Of a DNA stretch of 64,000 bases, positions 8,659 through 18,414 are shown piece by piece. Position numbers and translations under genes: made by a program. The notes below the pieces were generated by a model. The model had not been told where the DNA came from, made no database searches, and saw only the letters and a list, made by a program, of their open reading frames with translations. Origin of the DNA: Echinicola vietnamensis DSM 17526. Its GTDB lineage: Bacteria; Bacteroidota; Bacteroidia; Cytophagales; Cyclobacteriaceae. Positions within the stretch are counted from its first letter, which is position 1. Every line of letters starts with the position of its first letter. The DNA is taken from contig NC_019904.1 in the NCBI RefSeq assembly GCF_000325705.1, forward strand, positions 3,846,001 to 3,910,000, given 5' to 3'.

Positions 8659-9675
8659 TTACAATTCCCAACCGACACCTGTTTGGAGAACATAATCGGC
8701 CTTTCCGGCTCCTTCCACAGGTTGGTTATCGAAGTTAAGCGTAAAGCCCACTTTAAAGTAAAGATCCCAAGGAAGGTCATATTTGGTATCGAGGGAATAG
8801 TCAATCCTCCATCTTCCTCCTTCGGTGATACCTGGGAATACTATTCCCTTGGTGAGCAATGTAAGGTCTCCTACGTCATATAAATTTAGTTCAGCCCCAA
8901 AGTAGGCTTCCATACTGTTCTTACTGGGATCATCGCTAGTATATACTTCATTTAGGTAGGAAATACCTGTTTCTATACCAAAGTAGGAGTCATTGGTGTG
9001 GATGAGGTATTTACCGAGACCGGCAGAAAAAGTACTTCTGACATCTATCAATTGTTCGGTGTTTGATAGAAAGGCGTAGTTTGCCGGAACATAAAAATCA
9101 TGGGGAAGGAATTTTTTATAGTTCAAATTGGCATCTTCCCTACGGGTAGGTTCCACATCATCTTGATTGGAGCGGATGAGGTTGTATCCAGCACTAGCCG
9201 ACCAACTTGAAGCCACATATCCCAAGGAACTCCTTATTCCGGATTGGGTGTAGTTGTTGGCTTTGGTGAAGCTGTAACTAAAGTCTATAGATGCTGACAA
9301 CCTACTCCAGAAGTCATTTTCATACGTTTTGAAGTATACGATGTCCTCAATCCTGACCTTTAGGCTATCCCCTGTAGTCAGGTGTAAGGTAACATGTGCA
9401 GGATCATAAGTCCAAAGTGAACCGTTATGTCGCTCTCCGGACATTAAGGTAATGAGGTAATTTTGTTTGGAATAGACTTCTTTTACTTCTTGCCATTCGA
9501 TTTGAAAATCGCTATCACTATAATCTGTTTCAATAGTGACGACCCCCTTATCCAGTGCTTTGATCTCACCAACGATGACGTTATCGTTTTTAAATATCAG
9601 TGAATCCCTTACTTCTCTGGCAAATGCAGCATTTATGATGAGTGAAAGGATCAAAAAGGTAAATAATTTTTTCAA
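8659..9675 (-). CDS. DUF481 family outer-membrane protein
   Basis: 338 residues with a cleavable signal peptide (about 1-19). Residues 25-115 form a small beta domain with DSLIFKNDNVIVGEIKALD, typical of the segment ahead of DUF481. From about 125 there are alternating beta strands, such as ASIDFSYSFTKANNYTQSG and RSSLGYVASSWSASAGY, that end with an aromatic/hydrophobic terminus as in outer-membrane barrels. DUF481 proteins (YdiY-like) are salt-induced barrels of unknown function. It is the last gene of a minus-strand envelope cluster. Confidence 0.8.
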   Translation of the reverse strand: MKKLFTFLILSLIINAAFAREVRDSLIFKNDNVIVGEIKALDKGVVTIETDYSDSDFQIEWQEVKEVYSKQNYLITLMSGERHNGSLWTYDPAHVTLHLTTGDSLKVRIEDIVYFKTYENDFWSRLSASIDFSYSFTKANNYTQSGIRSSLGYVASSWSASAGYNLIRSNQDDVEPTRREDANLNYKKFLPHDFYVPANYAFLSNTEQLIDVRSTFSAGLGKYLIHTNDSYFGIETGISYLNEVYTSDDPSKNSMEAYFGAELNLYDVGDLTLLTKGIVFPGITEGGRWRIDYSLDTKYDLPWDLYFKVGFTLNFDNQPVEGAGKADYVLQTGVGWEL

Positions 9676-9740
9676 AACTGAATTAATTTAAATTATAAGA
9701 TTAATTACGACGTATGTTTACAGTAAAACTGTGCCTAAGA

Positions 9741-10781
9741 CTACTTGTTTGGGTTTTTTATAAACCCTGGAAATCTATAATTTAGATTTAACAGGAATTG
9801 ACTCCTTTTCCCAAAAACACCTAATTCACTTCTAAGCATAATGTTTTTGTTGAATTGATACTGGGCGCCAAGGATGATGTTAAATGGTGAAGTGACTTTT
9901 TTATCCAATAAATAATCAACATTGGCATTTCCCGGGTCAATTTCATTTGACATGTCTTCTATTTTACCAATGATTTGATTGGCCACGATTCGCTGGGCTG
10001 GCGGAAGACCATTGGCCCATTCGTACATATAATCGATCAGAATACCTTCTCCTAGCTGGGGGAATATTTCTTTAATACTGATACTTCCTTGGGTATCATT
10101 TGAAATATTTTGGAAAAATACTCCAGCCCAAACGGAAAGGGCTTTTTCGGGATTTACCGGGTTAAGGATCGAATGGCCGACACGTAAACTACTGTTAAAA
10201 GCTGGAATCGGCTCTACCACTACATCTACATCTACAAAATTGTAATTATTGTCCCAAGCAATCCACAAAGGCCCTACAGCACCGGATAAGGTGGCACCCA
10301 ATCCGAAAGAGCTGGCCTTAAAATGTTGGTCTGTCTGTAGCCCAACCGGCTTGAGAAGGCTTACATTGGTTTCGGTTGTTCCTCCTCCGATCATGCCATA
10401 AACATTTAAAAATGGGAGTACCCAAATGTCAGGTCTAAAGGTATAAGCGTTGGTGGCTGCTATCGTAGGGCCGAAAGTGATGAATTCACTAAAATCCACC
10501 ATGTTACTTCCATTAAATCCAAGGAGTATAGATTGGATGGTGATTTCCTGGGTTTGGGTGAAATAAATGCCACTTACACCGTAAGCATAGGGAATATCGT
10601 AACCTCTTTTATATACTTGCTTCCCTAAAATTGGCAATTTATAGGGCCATTCCATGTTTTTTAAACTGTCAAAATAGGGCTTATAATAGGGGTTTTCAGA
10701 ACGGTTCATTCCTTGGGCGGATGAAGTAATGACAATGCCTAAGCAGAATAAAATAAGGATACCGATTTTAATGCATTTCAT
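9741..10781 (-). CDS. Predicted outer-membrane beta-barrel protein, function unknown
   Basis: 346 residues with a signal peptide ending near SSAQG (about residue 23). The mature part contains many short amphipathic strands (SGIYFTQTQEITIQSILLGF, FGLGATLSGAVGPLWIAWD, NIMLRSELGVFGKRSQFLLNLNYRF) and finishes in a strand close to the C-terminus, as barrels do. I cannot name the family. It lies 18 bases downstream of another barrel gene and 65 upstream of the DUF481 gene, so an envelope role is likely. Confidence 0.7.
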   Translation of the reverse strand: MKCIKIGILILFCLGIVITSSAQGMNRSENPYYKPYFDSLKNMEWPYKLPILGKQVYKRGYDIPYAYGVSGIYFTQTQEITIQSILLGFNGSNMVDFSEFITFGPTIAATNAYTFRPDIWVLPFLNVYGMIGGGTTETNVSLLKPVGLQTDQHFKASSFGLGATLSGAVGPLWIAWDNNYNFVDVDVVVEPIPAFNSSLRVGHSILNPVNPEKALSVWAGVFFQNISNDTQGSISIKEIFPQLGEGILIDYMYEWANGLPPAQRIVANQIIGKIEDMSNEIDPGNANVDYLLDKKVTSPFNIILGAQYQFNKNIMLRSELGVFGKRSQFLLNLNYRFPGFIKNPNK

Positions 10782-10799
10782 GATTGTTTATTTTGAGGG

Positions 10800-11537
10800 T
10801 CAATAAGCCGTAGTTACATTATTTTTTTCTGCCTTACCAGCTCCAATGGGAATTCCCACGGTCAAGTATAATGAACGGTTATAGAGTGGATCAGGCATGG
10901 ATTTGCTGATATCTATGACGCCAAGATAATAGCGCAGTCCCAAGTTCATTCCATGCCCTTTCATCAAGCGATAGCCAAATCCTCCCGTGAAGCCAATATC
11001 CGCCCTTTTAATTTCACCTTTGATGTTATGCTCATACGATAAGTCGTTTTTTTCTAATATACTGTCCGAAAATTCATCGTAAGCTTTATTCCTCCACCCA
11101 ATCTGAGGACCAGCTTCTACATAAAAATTACTGTTCCCAAAACGGTACTTGAGGAATATAGGAATACTGAAATATCCTAATCTTCTGCGTACGTCAGCCG
11201 TAGAAAGCATTTGATCCAGCTCTTCATCACCTAAGGAGTAGGAGGGGATCCCCTTGGCTCCCATGGTGGATTTGACGATCACTCCGGTATGTAGTTGTAA
11301 GCTTTCTTTGAGGTAAAAATCAAAATAAAACCCTAAATGTAAGGCATGGGCCATATCGGAAGTATTGGGGCCGTTGAGGTGGGTAAAGGCAATGCCCCCA
11401 TCCAGCCCAAACTCAATTTTGTCCGAATTGAGTTTGTCTCCCAGCAGCAGGGAAATAAGTACTTGCCCTTGACCAATATGATATAAAAGGCAAAGTGTAA
11501 CGGTAAGGAATAGTTTTTTCTTTATTTCTATTTCCAT
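10800..11537 (-). CDS. Porin-like outer-membrane beta-barrel (OMP_b-brl type)
   Basis: From Met at 11537 (MEIEIKKKLFLT) the protein has 245 residues with a signal peptide ending near GQGQ. The longer frame up to 11582 would bury the signal sequence, so the inner start is preferred. Features such as FGLDGGIAFTHLNGP, HLGFYFDFYLKESLQLHTGV, FLKYRFGNSNFYVEAGPQIG and GFTGGFGYRLMKGHGMNLG are typical of the small Bacteroidota porin-family barrels. Substrate is unknown. Confidence 0.75.
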   Translation of the reverse strand: MEIEIKKKLFLTVTLCLLYHIGQGQVLISLLLGDKLNSDKIEFGLDGGIAFTHLNGPNTSDMAHALHLGFYFDFYLKESLQLHTGVIVKSTMGAKGIPSYSLGDEELDQMLSTADVRRRLGYFSIPIFLKYRFGNSNFYVEAGPQIGWRNKAYDEFSDSILEKNDLSYEHNIKGEIKRADIGFTGGFGYRLMKGHGMNLGLRYYLGVIDISKSMPDPLYNRSLYLTVGIPIGAGKAEKNNVTTAY

Positions 11538-11617
11538 TGGGCAGAACATAAAAGAAAGGTTGGAGGTACATTTTACATGCATTTGGGCAAAACCATCCTA
11601 TTCTAAAGGCTTATGAA

Positions 11618-12268
11618 TTATAATTCTCCTGTTTTGGCTTCTTCCTTCATCTCTTCGTTGGCGTAAATGGCCATTTCCACACGACGGTTTTTGATGCGGT
11701 TTTCTTCGCTGTCATTGGGGTATTTGGGTTGACTTTCACCATACCATTTTTCGGTTAACCTGGATCGGTCGACACCATTATCGGCAAGGAATGCAGCGAC
11801 CGCATTTGCCCTTTTCTGTGAAAGCTGCATGTTAAATTCTTCCGATCCGGTATCATCTGTATGCCCTTCAATTAGGATATTGGTGTCTGGGTATTTTTGG
11901 AAAACAGGGATGGCATTAAGGAGATCTTCCTTGTAGTTATCACTGAGGGCAGCGGAATTGATTTTAAAGGCCAAACTAGCATCGAATGTAACGTTAATGC
12001 CTTCATTCACCCGGTTTACTTCTGCGGTGGGGATGGCTTGTTGTAGTTCTTTTGCCTGCTGATCCATTTTTCTCCCGATCAGGTTTCCTGCTGTACCGCC
12101 AATGGCCGCACCGGCCAATACTCCCCAAACACTACCTTTGGACACTGCTGCGCCGACTGCAGCACCACTGGCCGCACCGATTGCGGTTCCTTTTTGCTGA
12201 TTGTTCCAGTTGGCGCAACTGGCCATTAGGAAGGCGATCATGGTAAAAATTGCAAGTTGTTTCATCAT
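11618..12268 (-). CDS. OmpA-family lipoprotein with glycine-zipper segment
   Basis: 216 residues. The lipobox FLMASC puts the lipidated Cys at 18. Residues 27-66 form a glycine zipper (GTAIGAASGAAVGAAVSKG, GVLAGAAIGGTAG), probably membrane-inserting. Residues about 88-205 form an OmpA C-terminal domain that binds peptidoglycan: LIEGHTDDTGSEEFNMQLSQ, then RANAVAAFL and NRRVEMAI. The architecture matches YiaD/YfiB-like lipoproteins, which tether outer membrane and cell wall. It sits in the middle of the envelope cluster. Confidence 0.88.
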   Translation of the reverse strand: MMKQLAIFTMIAFLMASCANWNNQQKGTAIGAASGAAVGAAVSKGSVWGVLAGAAIGGTAGNLIGRKMDQQAKELQQAIPTAEVNRVNEGINVTFDASLAFKINSAALSDNYKEDLLNAIPVFQKYPDTNILIEGHTDDTGSEEFNMQLSQKRANAVAAFLADNGVDRSRLTEKWYGESQPKYPNDSEENRIKNRRVEMAIYANEEMKEEAKTGEL

Positions 12269-12293
12269 GGTTGTTGGTGGTTAAATAGTGAAT

Positions 12294-13124
12294 TTATTGG
12301 CAGATCATTGCCGAAAACATGTCCATACTCATATCTCTCCATCCTAGGTCCAACGCTTTTTGGATATCTGCACAGAGCATATTTTTTTCTTCTTCTGTCA
12401 TTTGTTTCCGGAGCTCTTGGGTTTTGTTGGTGCCATATTTATTTTCCATTTTTTTTAGGCCTACTTGTGTTCTGCTTTGATACACCACCAAACGGTCATG
12501 ACCATTGGCCAAAGCCTGATCGTACGCAGCGTAAGCATCTTCATATTGATCATAATAGAGATATAGGTCTCCTTTTTGGATCAAAAAATCAGACTGTTGT
12601 GGATCCAAGGCAATGGCTTTATCCAAATACCACATCGCGGAATCTTCTTCATTGAGTTGGCGGCCATAGATCCTGGCCATTAAGGCGTAATTATTGGCAC
12701 GTTCACCAGTATTCTGGTTCATTTCGGTCAGCTTGATGACATTGGAAAGGGCCTGCTTGGATCCTTCCACATCCCCCAAATTTTGCAGGGCTATGCCTTT
12801 TTGGAAGTAAGCGGCCAAACTTTTATCCTTGGTGATTTTTAGGGCATTATCAGCCTCGGAGATGGCTTTTTCATAGTGCCCCAAGTTATTGTAGGCTTCT
12901 GCTTTGCTTACAGCTCCTAGTTCTTTGGCATCCTTAGTTTTGCAGTTCCCTGAAAATTCATCCAGCTTTGCCAAAGCTTCAGCATAGGCTTCTTCGTTTA
13001 AGAGGGCGTTCGCTTCATCAAATAATGCCCTGCACTTTTTGCCCATGGTGAATGTCTGGGCATAGGTGGTACTGCTGATAGAGACCCCTAAAATAATGCA
13101 TATTGAAATTAAAAAACGCTTCAT
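12294..13124 (-). CDS. Exported tetratricopeptide-repeat protein
   Basis: 276 residues with a signal peptide (about 1-22, ending SSTTYA). The rest consists of TPR units, for example AEAYNNLGHYEKAISEADNA, YFQKGIALQNLGDVEGSKQA and LIQKGDLYLYYDQYEDAYAA. TPR proteins are protein-binding scaffolds and no enzymatic motif is visible. It lies 25 bases upstream of the OmpA lipoprotein gene on the same strand, so it is probably a periplasmic partner in the same envelope cluster. Confidence 0.8.
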   Translation of the reverse strand: MKRFLISICIILGVSISSTTYAQTFTMGKKCRALFDEANALLNEEAYAEALAKLDEFSGNCKTKDAKELGAVSKAEAYNNLGHYEKAISEADNALKITKDKSLAAYFQKGIALQNLGDVEGSKQALSNVIKLTEMNQNTGERANNYALMARIYGRQLNEEDSAMWYLDKAIALDPQQSDFLIQKGDLYLYYDQYEDAYAAYDQALANGHDRLVVYQSRTQVGLKKMENKYGTNKTQELRKQMTEEEKNMLCADIQKALDLGWRDMSMDMFSAMICQ

Positions 13125-13206
13125 ACGAAATAATTTGTAATTGAGAATTTTCTTATATCAAGATAGCACTAGGTGTTAAAAAACCTGCTCTATCACCTTC
13201 AGATCA

Positions 13207-14187
13207 TCATTGATCTGCATCCTGTACATCCGCCACTTCGTATTTGTTTTTTCCTTCTACCTGGACAGGTTGGTAATATGTCTCCCCATACTTCACATAA
13301 GTTTGGTCGCCCACTTTTACTTCCTCGGCACCATCTGGAAGATTGGTTACGACGGATCCTGAGGTCGGGGGGACGACCGTATAGCCATCTTCTGATTTTT
13401 CGTAATATGTGCCACCATAATAGTAATTGTTGGTAGTTTCATTGATGATGACTTGTTCAGAATCACCTGGGATGGTTTTGACGGTGGCACCGGAAGGGGC
13501 TTCCACTACGGTATAGCCACCATTGCTTTCTTGGTAAAATACCCCTTGGTCATAATGATACTTTTCATTCTCAATCGAAATCACAATCGCAGTAGCGGCC
13601 AAAGAGGCTACGAAAAAGCCCCATGGGTGCCATACAGGGCCCCAATAGTAAGGTACAAATGGATGGTAGTAATAGGGGTGGTAGCAATAAAAGCTGAATC
13701 CACCGTAGCGGTAAGGTGGCCTATGATATGGGCGCGGGTTTCGGATGACTACTGTACTTCGTCGATTGACATTTCTTCGGACATTTCTGTTTACATTTAT
13801 ATTGGTACTGTTGTCGATGTTGATCCGGTTATTACTACCTGTCCTGTTATTGCTTTTTATATTCGAAACGCGCGTATTGTTGTTTCGACTGTTATTGGTC
13901 CGAACATTGTTATTTCTATTTCCTTGATTGCTAAAATTGTTATTGGTCCGGTTTCTGTTATTGGAATAATTTCGTTGTTGGAGGTTAGTGGGTCTGGAGG
14001 GTGAACGGTGAGCACCTCCATTGATCGTTCTGTTTCCTGCAGGTCTTGCTGCAGCAGGTCTTGATCCTCGGGATGTTCCTCCACCATGACGGAGTCGTTG
14101 GGCCTCTGCGATATTAGGAACCCCTAGCATGGCAATGATGCCGCAGCATATGATCAGTGTGGATAGTTTTTTTAGCTGACTTTTCAT
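13207..14187 (-). CDS. DUF6515-like exported protein with Asn/Arg-rich linker
   Basis: 326 residues. Signal peptide (about 1-29) followed by a low-complexity region (30-150) rich in Asn, Arg and Ser, then a Tyr/His/Pro-rich block (PYHRPPYRYGG, YCYHPYYYHPFVPYYWG). One hydrophobic segment lies at about 193-206. Two repeats follow of the form YY.....GGYTVV.AP.GA.V..(I/L)P, which I associate with the DUF6515 family. Function is unknown. It lies 10 bases downstream of the DUF2092 gene, so the two are co-transcribed. Confidence 0.7.
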   Translation of the reverse strand: MKSQLKKLSTLIICCGIIAMLGVPNIAEAQRLRHGGGTSRGSRPAAARPAGNRTINGGAHRSPSRPTNLQQRNYSNNRNRTNNNFSNQGNRNNNVRTNNSRNNNTRVSNIKSNNRTGSNNRINIDNSTNINVNRNVRRNVNRRSTVVIRNPRPYHRPPYRYGGFSFYCYHPYYYHPFVPYYWGPVWHPWGFFVASLAATAIVISIENEKYHYDQGVFYQESNGGYTVVEAPSGATVKTIPGDSEQVIINETTNNYYYGGTYYEKSEDGYTVVPPTSGSVVTNLPDGAEEVKVGDQTYVKYGETYYQPVQVEGKNKYEVADVQDADQ

Positions 14188-14197
14188 ATCAAAGGGA

Positions 14198-14926
14198 TTA
14201 GTGAGGTTTTGGTAAAATGGCGATCAATCTGGCTCCTGGAGGCGGTACAAATTCAAATATTGTCGGAGGTAGATCAGGATTGACCTTCCAACTACTAAAT
14301 GATGCCTCGTATTGTGGAGCTTGTGATTTTTGCTTGTTCACAATTACAAACTTTACGGGCAGGTTCATGGCATCATTAGCAATCCAAATTTGGACATCTT
14401 GATTTTCATTGCTGGCAGCAATGTGAAAGCAATCTTTGCCATTTACGTACTTTGTCCCCAAATACAGCAGGGTGTCAAAATGAGTAAGCAAATCATCAGT
14501 AAAGGTCGGGTAGAAAAAATCAGCAGCTGGAAATTCCACTCCAAATTGATGGTTGATGGAATCTATCATGGAAACGATATCGTCTGGAGCATGAACAGTG
14601 GTATAATTATTTTCACTGTATGAATAATGGGTGAAGAATTCTCCATTATAAAAAAAGCCTCTGTGACCATGTTGCCCCTTTTGGTGGACCAACATTTTAT
14701 CAGGCCCTTGCATAAACACTTCATTTTCCGTGTATTCCTTGGAGTAGCTGATTTCTGCTGCAGGAATGTCATTGGATGTGGAAAGGTTATAGCTACAAGA
14801 TTTCATGTCTCCAATGACCGCACTCATATGATCCAGAATAAATACGGCTACCGAATCGATTTTTCTTTCCTGCGCATAACTGCTGAGCGGAAGGGTAAGG
14901 CAAATAACCAATAATAGCTTTCTCAT
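14198..14926 (-). CDS. DUF2092 family exported protein (LolA-like fold)
   Basis: 242 residues, signal peptide of about 18 residues ending SSYAQ. The pattern SVAVFILDHMSAVIGDMKSC, then MLVHQKGQHGHRGFFYNG and VNGKDCFHIAASNENQDVQIW, ending IFEFVPPPGARLI, fits DUF2092 proteins. These are predicted periplasmic proteins with a LolA/LppX-like lipid-binding fold. It heads the minus-strand cluster that runs to DUF6515, TPR, OmpA lipoprotein, two barrels and DUF481. A role in handling a lipid or hydrophobic ligand is inference. Confidence 0.75.
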   Translation of the reverse strand: MRKLLLVICLTLPLSSYAQERKIDSVAVFILDHMSAVIGDMKSCSYNLSTSNDIPAAEISYSKEYTENEVFMQGPDKMLVHQKGQHGHRGFFYNGEFFTHYSYSENNYTTVHAPDDIVSMIDSINHQFGVEFPAADFFYPTFTDDLLTHFDTLLYLGTKYVNGKDCFHIAASNENQDVQIWIANDAMNLPVKFVIVNKQKSQAPQYEASFSSWKVNPDLPPTIFEFVPPPGARLIAILPKPH

Positions 14927-15084
14927 CTTGAAATAAAGTTAAAAGGCTAATCGTTTCTTAAGAACGCAAATTTCCAGCCTTTGATATTAAACCTTAAGGT
15001 ACTAACTATTTGGCCACTTGACTTACCATAAAAAAATACACCTGCCAACTTTTATATATTTTGGCATGCAGTGTCATGTAAGGG

Positions 15085-16185
15085 CTAAAAAAAATGCTTG
15101 ATATAATCTGAAGGGCTGTACCCCGTATGTTTTTTAAAGGAAGAAATAAAGCTCTTTCGATCTATAAATCCACTTTGCTTGGCGAGCATATCCAATGTCA
15201 TATCATGATATACCTTTTCTTTGATAATGTTTTGGCTAAAAAGTATACGCTTTAAGTTTAAATATTCCTCAAAATTTACGCCCTTCTTTTTTAGATAGCT
15301 TTTAATACAATTATTGGAAACGCCTATTTGAGCTGCCATATGATCAAGAGTGATGTCTTTGTTTAAATAAGGGTGATGTTTAGACACATAACGTTCAATA
15401 CTTTGTTCTTCAATTGATAAGTTGGCATTCATTTTCTCTAAGCCTTTGGCTAAAAGGTTAAAATGAGCCTTGTCGGAAAAATCCTTGGATTTTATGTCCC
15501 TGATACCAAATAGCAAAAAGGGTTGGAAGAATAACGAAAGGCTTAACATAAAACCTGCAATTATCCCTATTATTTCTGGTCGCAACAATGGGGGAAGCGA
15601 AATGCCTGTTAAAGCGACCAAAAAATATGGAAAGAACAACAATGACTGGATAGTAATAAAACCTAATGTCCACCGTATCCAATGGGTATTAATATGGATA
15701 AGCCCTTTTTTGCTAATAGAGGTTAATTTTATAACAAGGTTTATTTCCAAGATCCAATAGATGATCATTTGTAAATGGACCAGTAAATACGGTAGATCAG
15801 AAGTAATGGCGTTAGAATTATGGACATAATGAATAGCCATAATTCCAATAATGGCAGGTAGGACCAGATGGATCAAAATGGACTTTCCGAATGAAGAAAA
15901 GGCCAGCGTATGAAAATATAAATAGGTTAATGGCAAAAATAGCGACATGCTGAGTAGTACCATCGTCTTATGAAAATATTGGTACCCTTGTTCCATATAT
16001 GTGGCATCTAAAAACTGGAAGGTATGCCAGCTAAAAAGGACTAAAAATGACACCGCTAAAATTCTTTTAGGTGTTTTCTGTCCTGGAGTTACATTGGGAT
16101 ACCACCAAAGGATTGCTGCAATCATCATTGCGGTTATCGCAACTACAAATGAAAGTGTGGCATAAATCGTCAATTGATGTGGCAT
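15085..16185 (-). CDS. 7TM sensor plus AraC-type DNA-binding regulator
   Basis: 366 residues. The first 230 carry about seven hydrophobic helices (such as YATLSFVVAITAMMIAAILWW and LIHLVLPAIIGIMAIHYV). The last 100 form an AraC double helix-turn-helix: LDHMAAQIGVSNNCIKSYLK and LDMLAKQSGFIDRKSFISSF followed by KKHTGYSPSDYIK. Such membrane-anchored AraC proteins are common in Bacteroidota, with unknown ligands. A paralogue follows downstream on the same strand. Confidence 0.88.
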   Translation of the reverse strand: MPHQLTIYATLSFVVAITAMMIAAILWWYPNVTPGQKTPKRILAVSFLVLFSWHTFQFLDATYMEQGYQYFHKTMVLLSMSLFLPLTYLYFHTLAFSSFGKSILIHLVLPAIIGIMAIHYVHNSNAITSDLPYLLVHLQMIIYWILEINLVIKLTSISKKGLIHINTHWIRWTLGFITIQSLLFFPYFLVALTGISLPPLLRPEIIGIIAGFMLSLSLFFQPFLLFGIRDIKSKDFSDKAHFNLLAKGLEKMNANLSIEEQSIERYVSKHHPYLNKDITLDHMAAQIGVSNNCIKSYLKKKGVNFEEYLNLKRILFSQNIIKEKVYHDMTLDMLAKQSGFIDRKSFISSFKKHTGYSPSDYIKHFF

Positions 16186-16380
16186 GGTGAACAGATAAAT
16201 AAACTAATCCAACACTAGTGTTATTTAACGATGTCATGTCTGTATAAACCAGGATGAATTCGAATTCTGGTGAACGATTCAAAAAAACATCATTGACCTA
16301 AATTTAAGAATATGTGAAATTAATGTTGACTAATAAAAAGTAATTGATGCCAAGAATTATAATGTTGTGAAAATCAGTGA

Positions 16381-17544
16381 CTATTTGTATTCTTTTATAA
16401 ACTCAGAAGGCGTTTTACCTACCCATTTTTTGAAGGCGGACGTAAAGGAATTACGGTTGGAGAAGCCACAGTCATATCCAAGCGCTTCCAGGGTGATGTT
16501 TTTCCATTCACCTTTTCTGATCTTTTCCTTACAATATTCAATGCGGTATTTGTTTAAAAAATCATTGAAATTCAGGCCTTTTTCTTTATTTATAAAGGAA
16601 CTGATAATGTATAAGGGCACATTAAGATCATCAGATAAATCCTTCAAATTATATCCCTGATTGAGGTATGGGGTATTGTTTTGGATGTGTTCTGAAAGTT
16701 TCGAATCAAGTTCAATCACTCTTGCCTCACTTAAAAATTTTGAAGAATAGTTTCCAGATTTTTCCATCTTAGACTTTTTCACGGGATGGACTGTCGTTTC
16801 CTTAATGGGCGTAAGGACATCGGAAAAACCATACAGAATTTCAGGTTTACAGAACAAATATCCCGCGCTAAAAATAACACATAGAGCACCACCAATTCCA
16901 GAAAAATTGGCATATGTTGACATTTGGAATGGATTATAACTATCTAAAAAATACGGGTAGAATAACAGGAACTGAAGACTACAAAAGAAGAACAGCCAAT
17001 TTATGGCGTGGTTGTTTTCTTGTTTTACTTCTGCATCACCATGTTTGATAAAAGCGATAATGACCCAAACTTGCAAAAGCCAATAGATCCCAAATACCAT
17101 ATGGTAGATGAAGAGGTTTACCTCAGTGGGAATTGAAATCAATGCATAGGTCGACAATTCTCCCGTCCCTTCTTGCAGGATGTTTTCCTGCAAAAGACTT
17201 ATTTGCTTATTCAACGGTAATATCAGATAGGGAATGGTGTTTAACAGGTATAAAAAAAATGGTATAAAATGGTAAATGTCTTTATAGGAGGGGTAAACCT
17301 TATTTAGTACCCCTCTTACATACAAATAGGCCATGGGCATAAATAAAAAACACACCACACTCCCTATACTATAAGCGAACGGAACCTTAAGGATAAATTC
17401 ACTTTTGATAAGAGACACATAAACCAAACTGCTCGTCAAAATGAAAAAAGACCAACTCAGTAACTTCCGAGATTTATTGTTCTTGTTGGGGAATGCCCAT
17501 AAGATAACAATGGTAATGACACCCACGGTAATGGCGAGTAAATG
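16381..17544 (-). pseudogene. 7TM-AraC regulator truncated at its 5' end by IS66
   Basis: The frame keeps about 380 codons: hydrophobic helices over the first 230 residues, then an AraC domain (LKDLSDDLNVPLYIISSFIN, LEALGYDCGFSNRNSFTSAF, KKWVGKTPSEFIK). Reading upstream from the GTG at 17526, the frame stays open for six more codons (HLLAIT) and then meets the first base of the IS66 element at 17545. By comparison with the paralogue at 15085-16185, only about ten N-terminal residues are missing, so the insertion removed the native start. A product from the GTG is possible. Confidence 0.75.
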
Positions 17545-17615
17545 GTAACCACCTTATAAAGTACATGTTTCATGGCGTGTTTTGACCGCATAGCTTTGTG
17601 GAAAAAGCAAAAGTG

Positions 17616-17903
17616 ATGAACCTACAAGAAGAAATGGCCGCCCTTGTCAAAGAGTACAAGAGCAGCGGTCTGACGCAGAAATCCTTCAGTGCGCGAAAGG
17701 GGATCGGTTATCCCAAGTTCAATTATTGGTACCGAAAGCTGGCGGGGGAACAGGTCCGGGAACCCACTGGTTTTCTACCGGTCCGTACCCAGGGCAGCAG
17801 TGTTCCTGCAGAGGCGGTGGAAGTGGTGTACCCGAACGGGGTAAAGCTGCGGGTGCCGTCCGAGGACCTATCGCTGTTGTCCAACCTGATCAGGCTGTAC
17901 TGA
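17616..17903 (+). CDS. tnpA: IS66 accessory protein TnpA
   Basis: About 95 residues from ATG 17616 (MNLQEEMAALVKEYKSSG); a GTG at 17598 is an alternative. The helix-turn-helix-like region SGLTQKSFSARKGIGYPKFN and the WYRKLAG segment are typical of the IS66 orfA product, a putative DNA-binding partner of the transposase. Its TGA overlaps the tnpB ATG (TGATG), implying coupled translation. Confidence 0.85.
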   Translation: MNLQEEMAALVKEYKSSGLTQKSFSARKGIGYPKFNYWYRKLAGEQVREPTGFLPVRTQGSSVPAEAVEVVYPNGVKLRVPSEDLSLLSNLIRLY

Positions 17904-18244
17904 TGTTTTCGCTGGGCTCCCACCACCAATATTTCCTGTACCGCAGCCCGGTTGACATGCGCAAAGGGTTCAACGGGCTTTCCGGGATCGTCACCAATGA
18001 ACTGGACCGTGACCCGGTCTCCGGGGAAGTGTTCGTCTTTGTCAACCGCCACCGCAACCTGATCAAACTCCTGCACTGGGAGAAGGGCGGTTTCGTGGTC
18101 TATTACAAACGATTGGAAAAAGGCACTTTCCTGCTCCCGGAGGACAGGGGTGACGGCGTGCTGGATTGGCCCGAACTGGTGCTGATGGTCGCGGGCATCC
18201 AGGTGGAAGGCTACCGGCAGCGTCCCCGGTATATCCCCGGTTGA
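17903..18244 (+). CDS. tnpB: IS66 accessory protein TnpB
   Basis: 113 residues, the usual IS66 orfB length. It shows the family hallmark PVDMRKGFNGLSG near the N-terminus, then VFVFVNRHRNLIKLLHWEKG and FVVYYKRLEKG. It is required with TnpA for transposition in IS66 elements although its biochemical role is unclear. The start overlaps the stop of tnpA by one base. A 170-base gap with a TTTTCCACAGGGGCTGTGGAAAA palindrome follows before tnpC. Confidence 0.92.
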   Translation: MFSLGSHHQYFLYRSPVDMRKGFNGLSGIVTNELDRDPVSGEVFVFVNRHRNLIKLLHWEKGGFVVYYKRLEKGTFLLPEDRGDGVLDWPELVLMVAGIQVEGYRQRPRYIPG

Positions 18245-18414
18245 TTTTTTTTACTGACCCGTGTTCAGCTTTTCGGGGCTGTATGCCCTTCTGTTAGTCC
18301 TACGGACAGCTTTTTGAAGCCAGAATGGCCGAAATCATCTCCTGAGGTTTTTTTCCACAGGGGCTGTGGAAAAAAAGTCCATGGTTTTATAAGCGGGAGG
18401 TTTTATTTTCGGGC

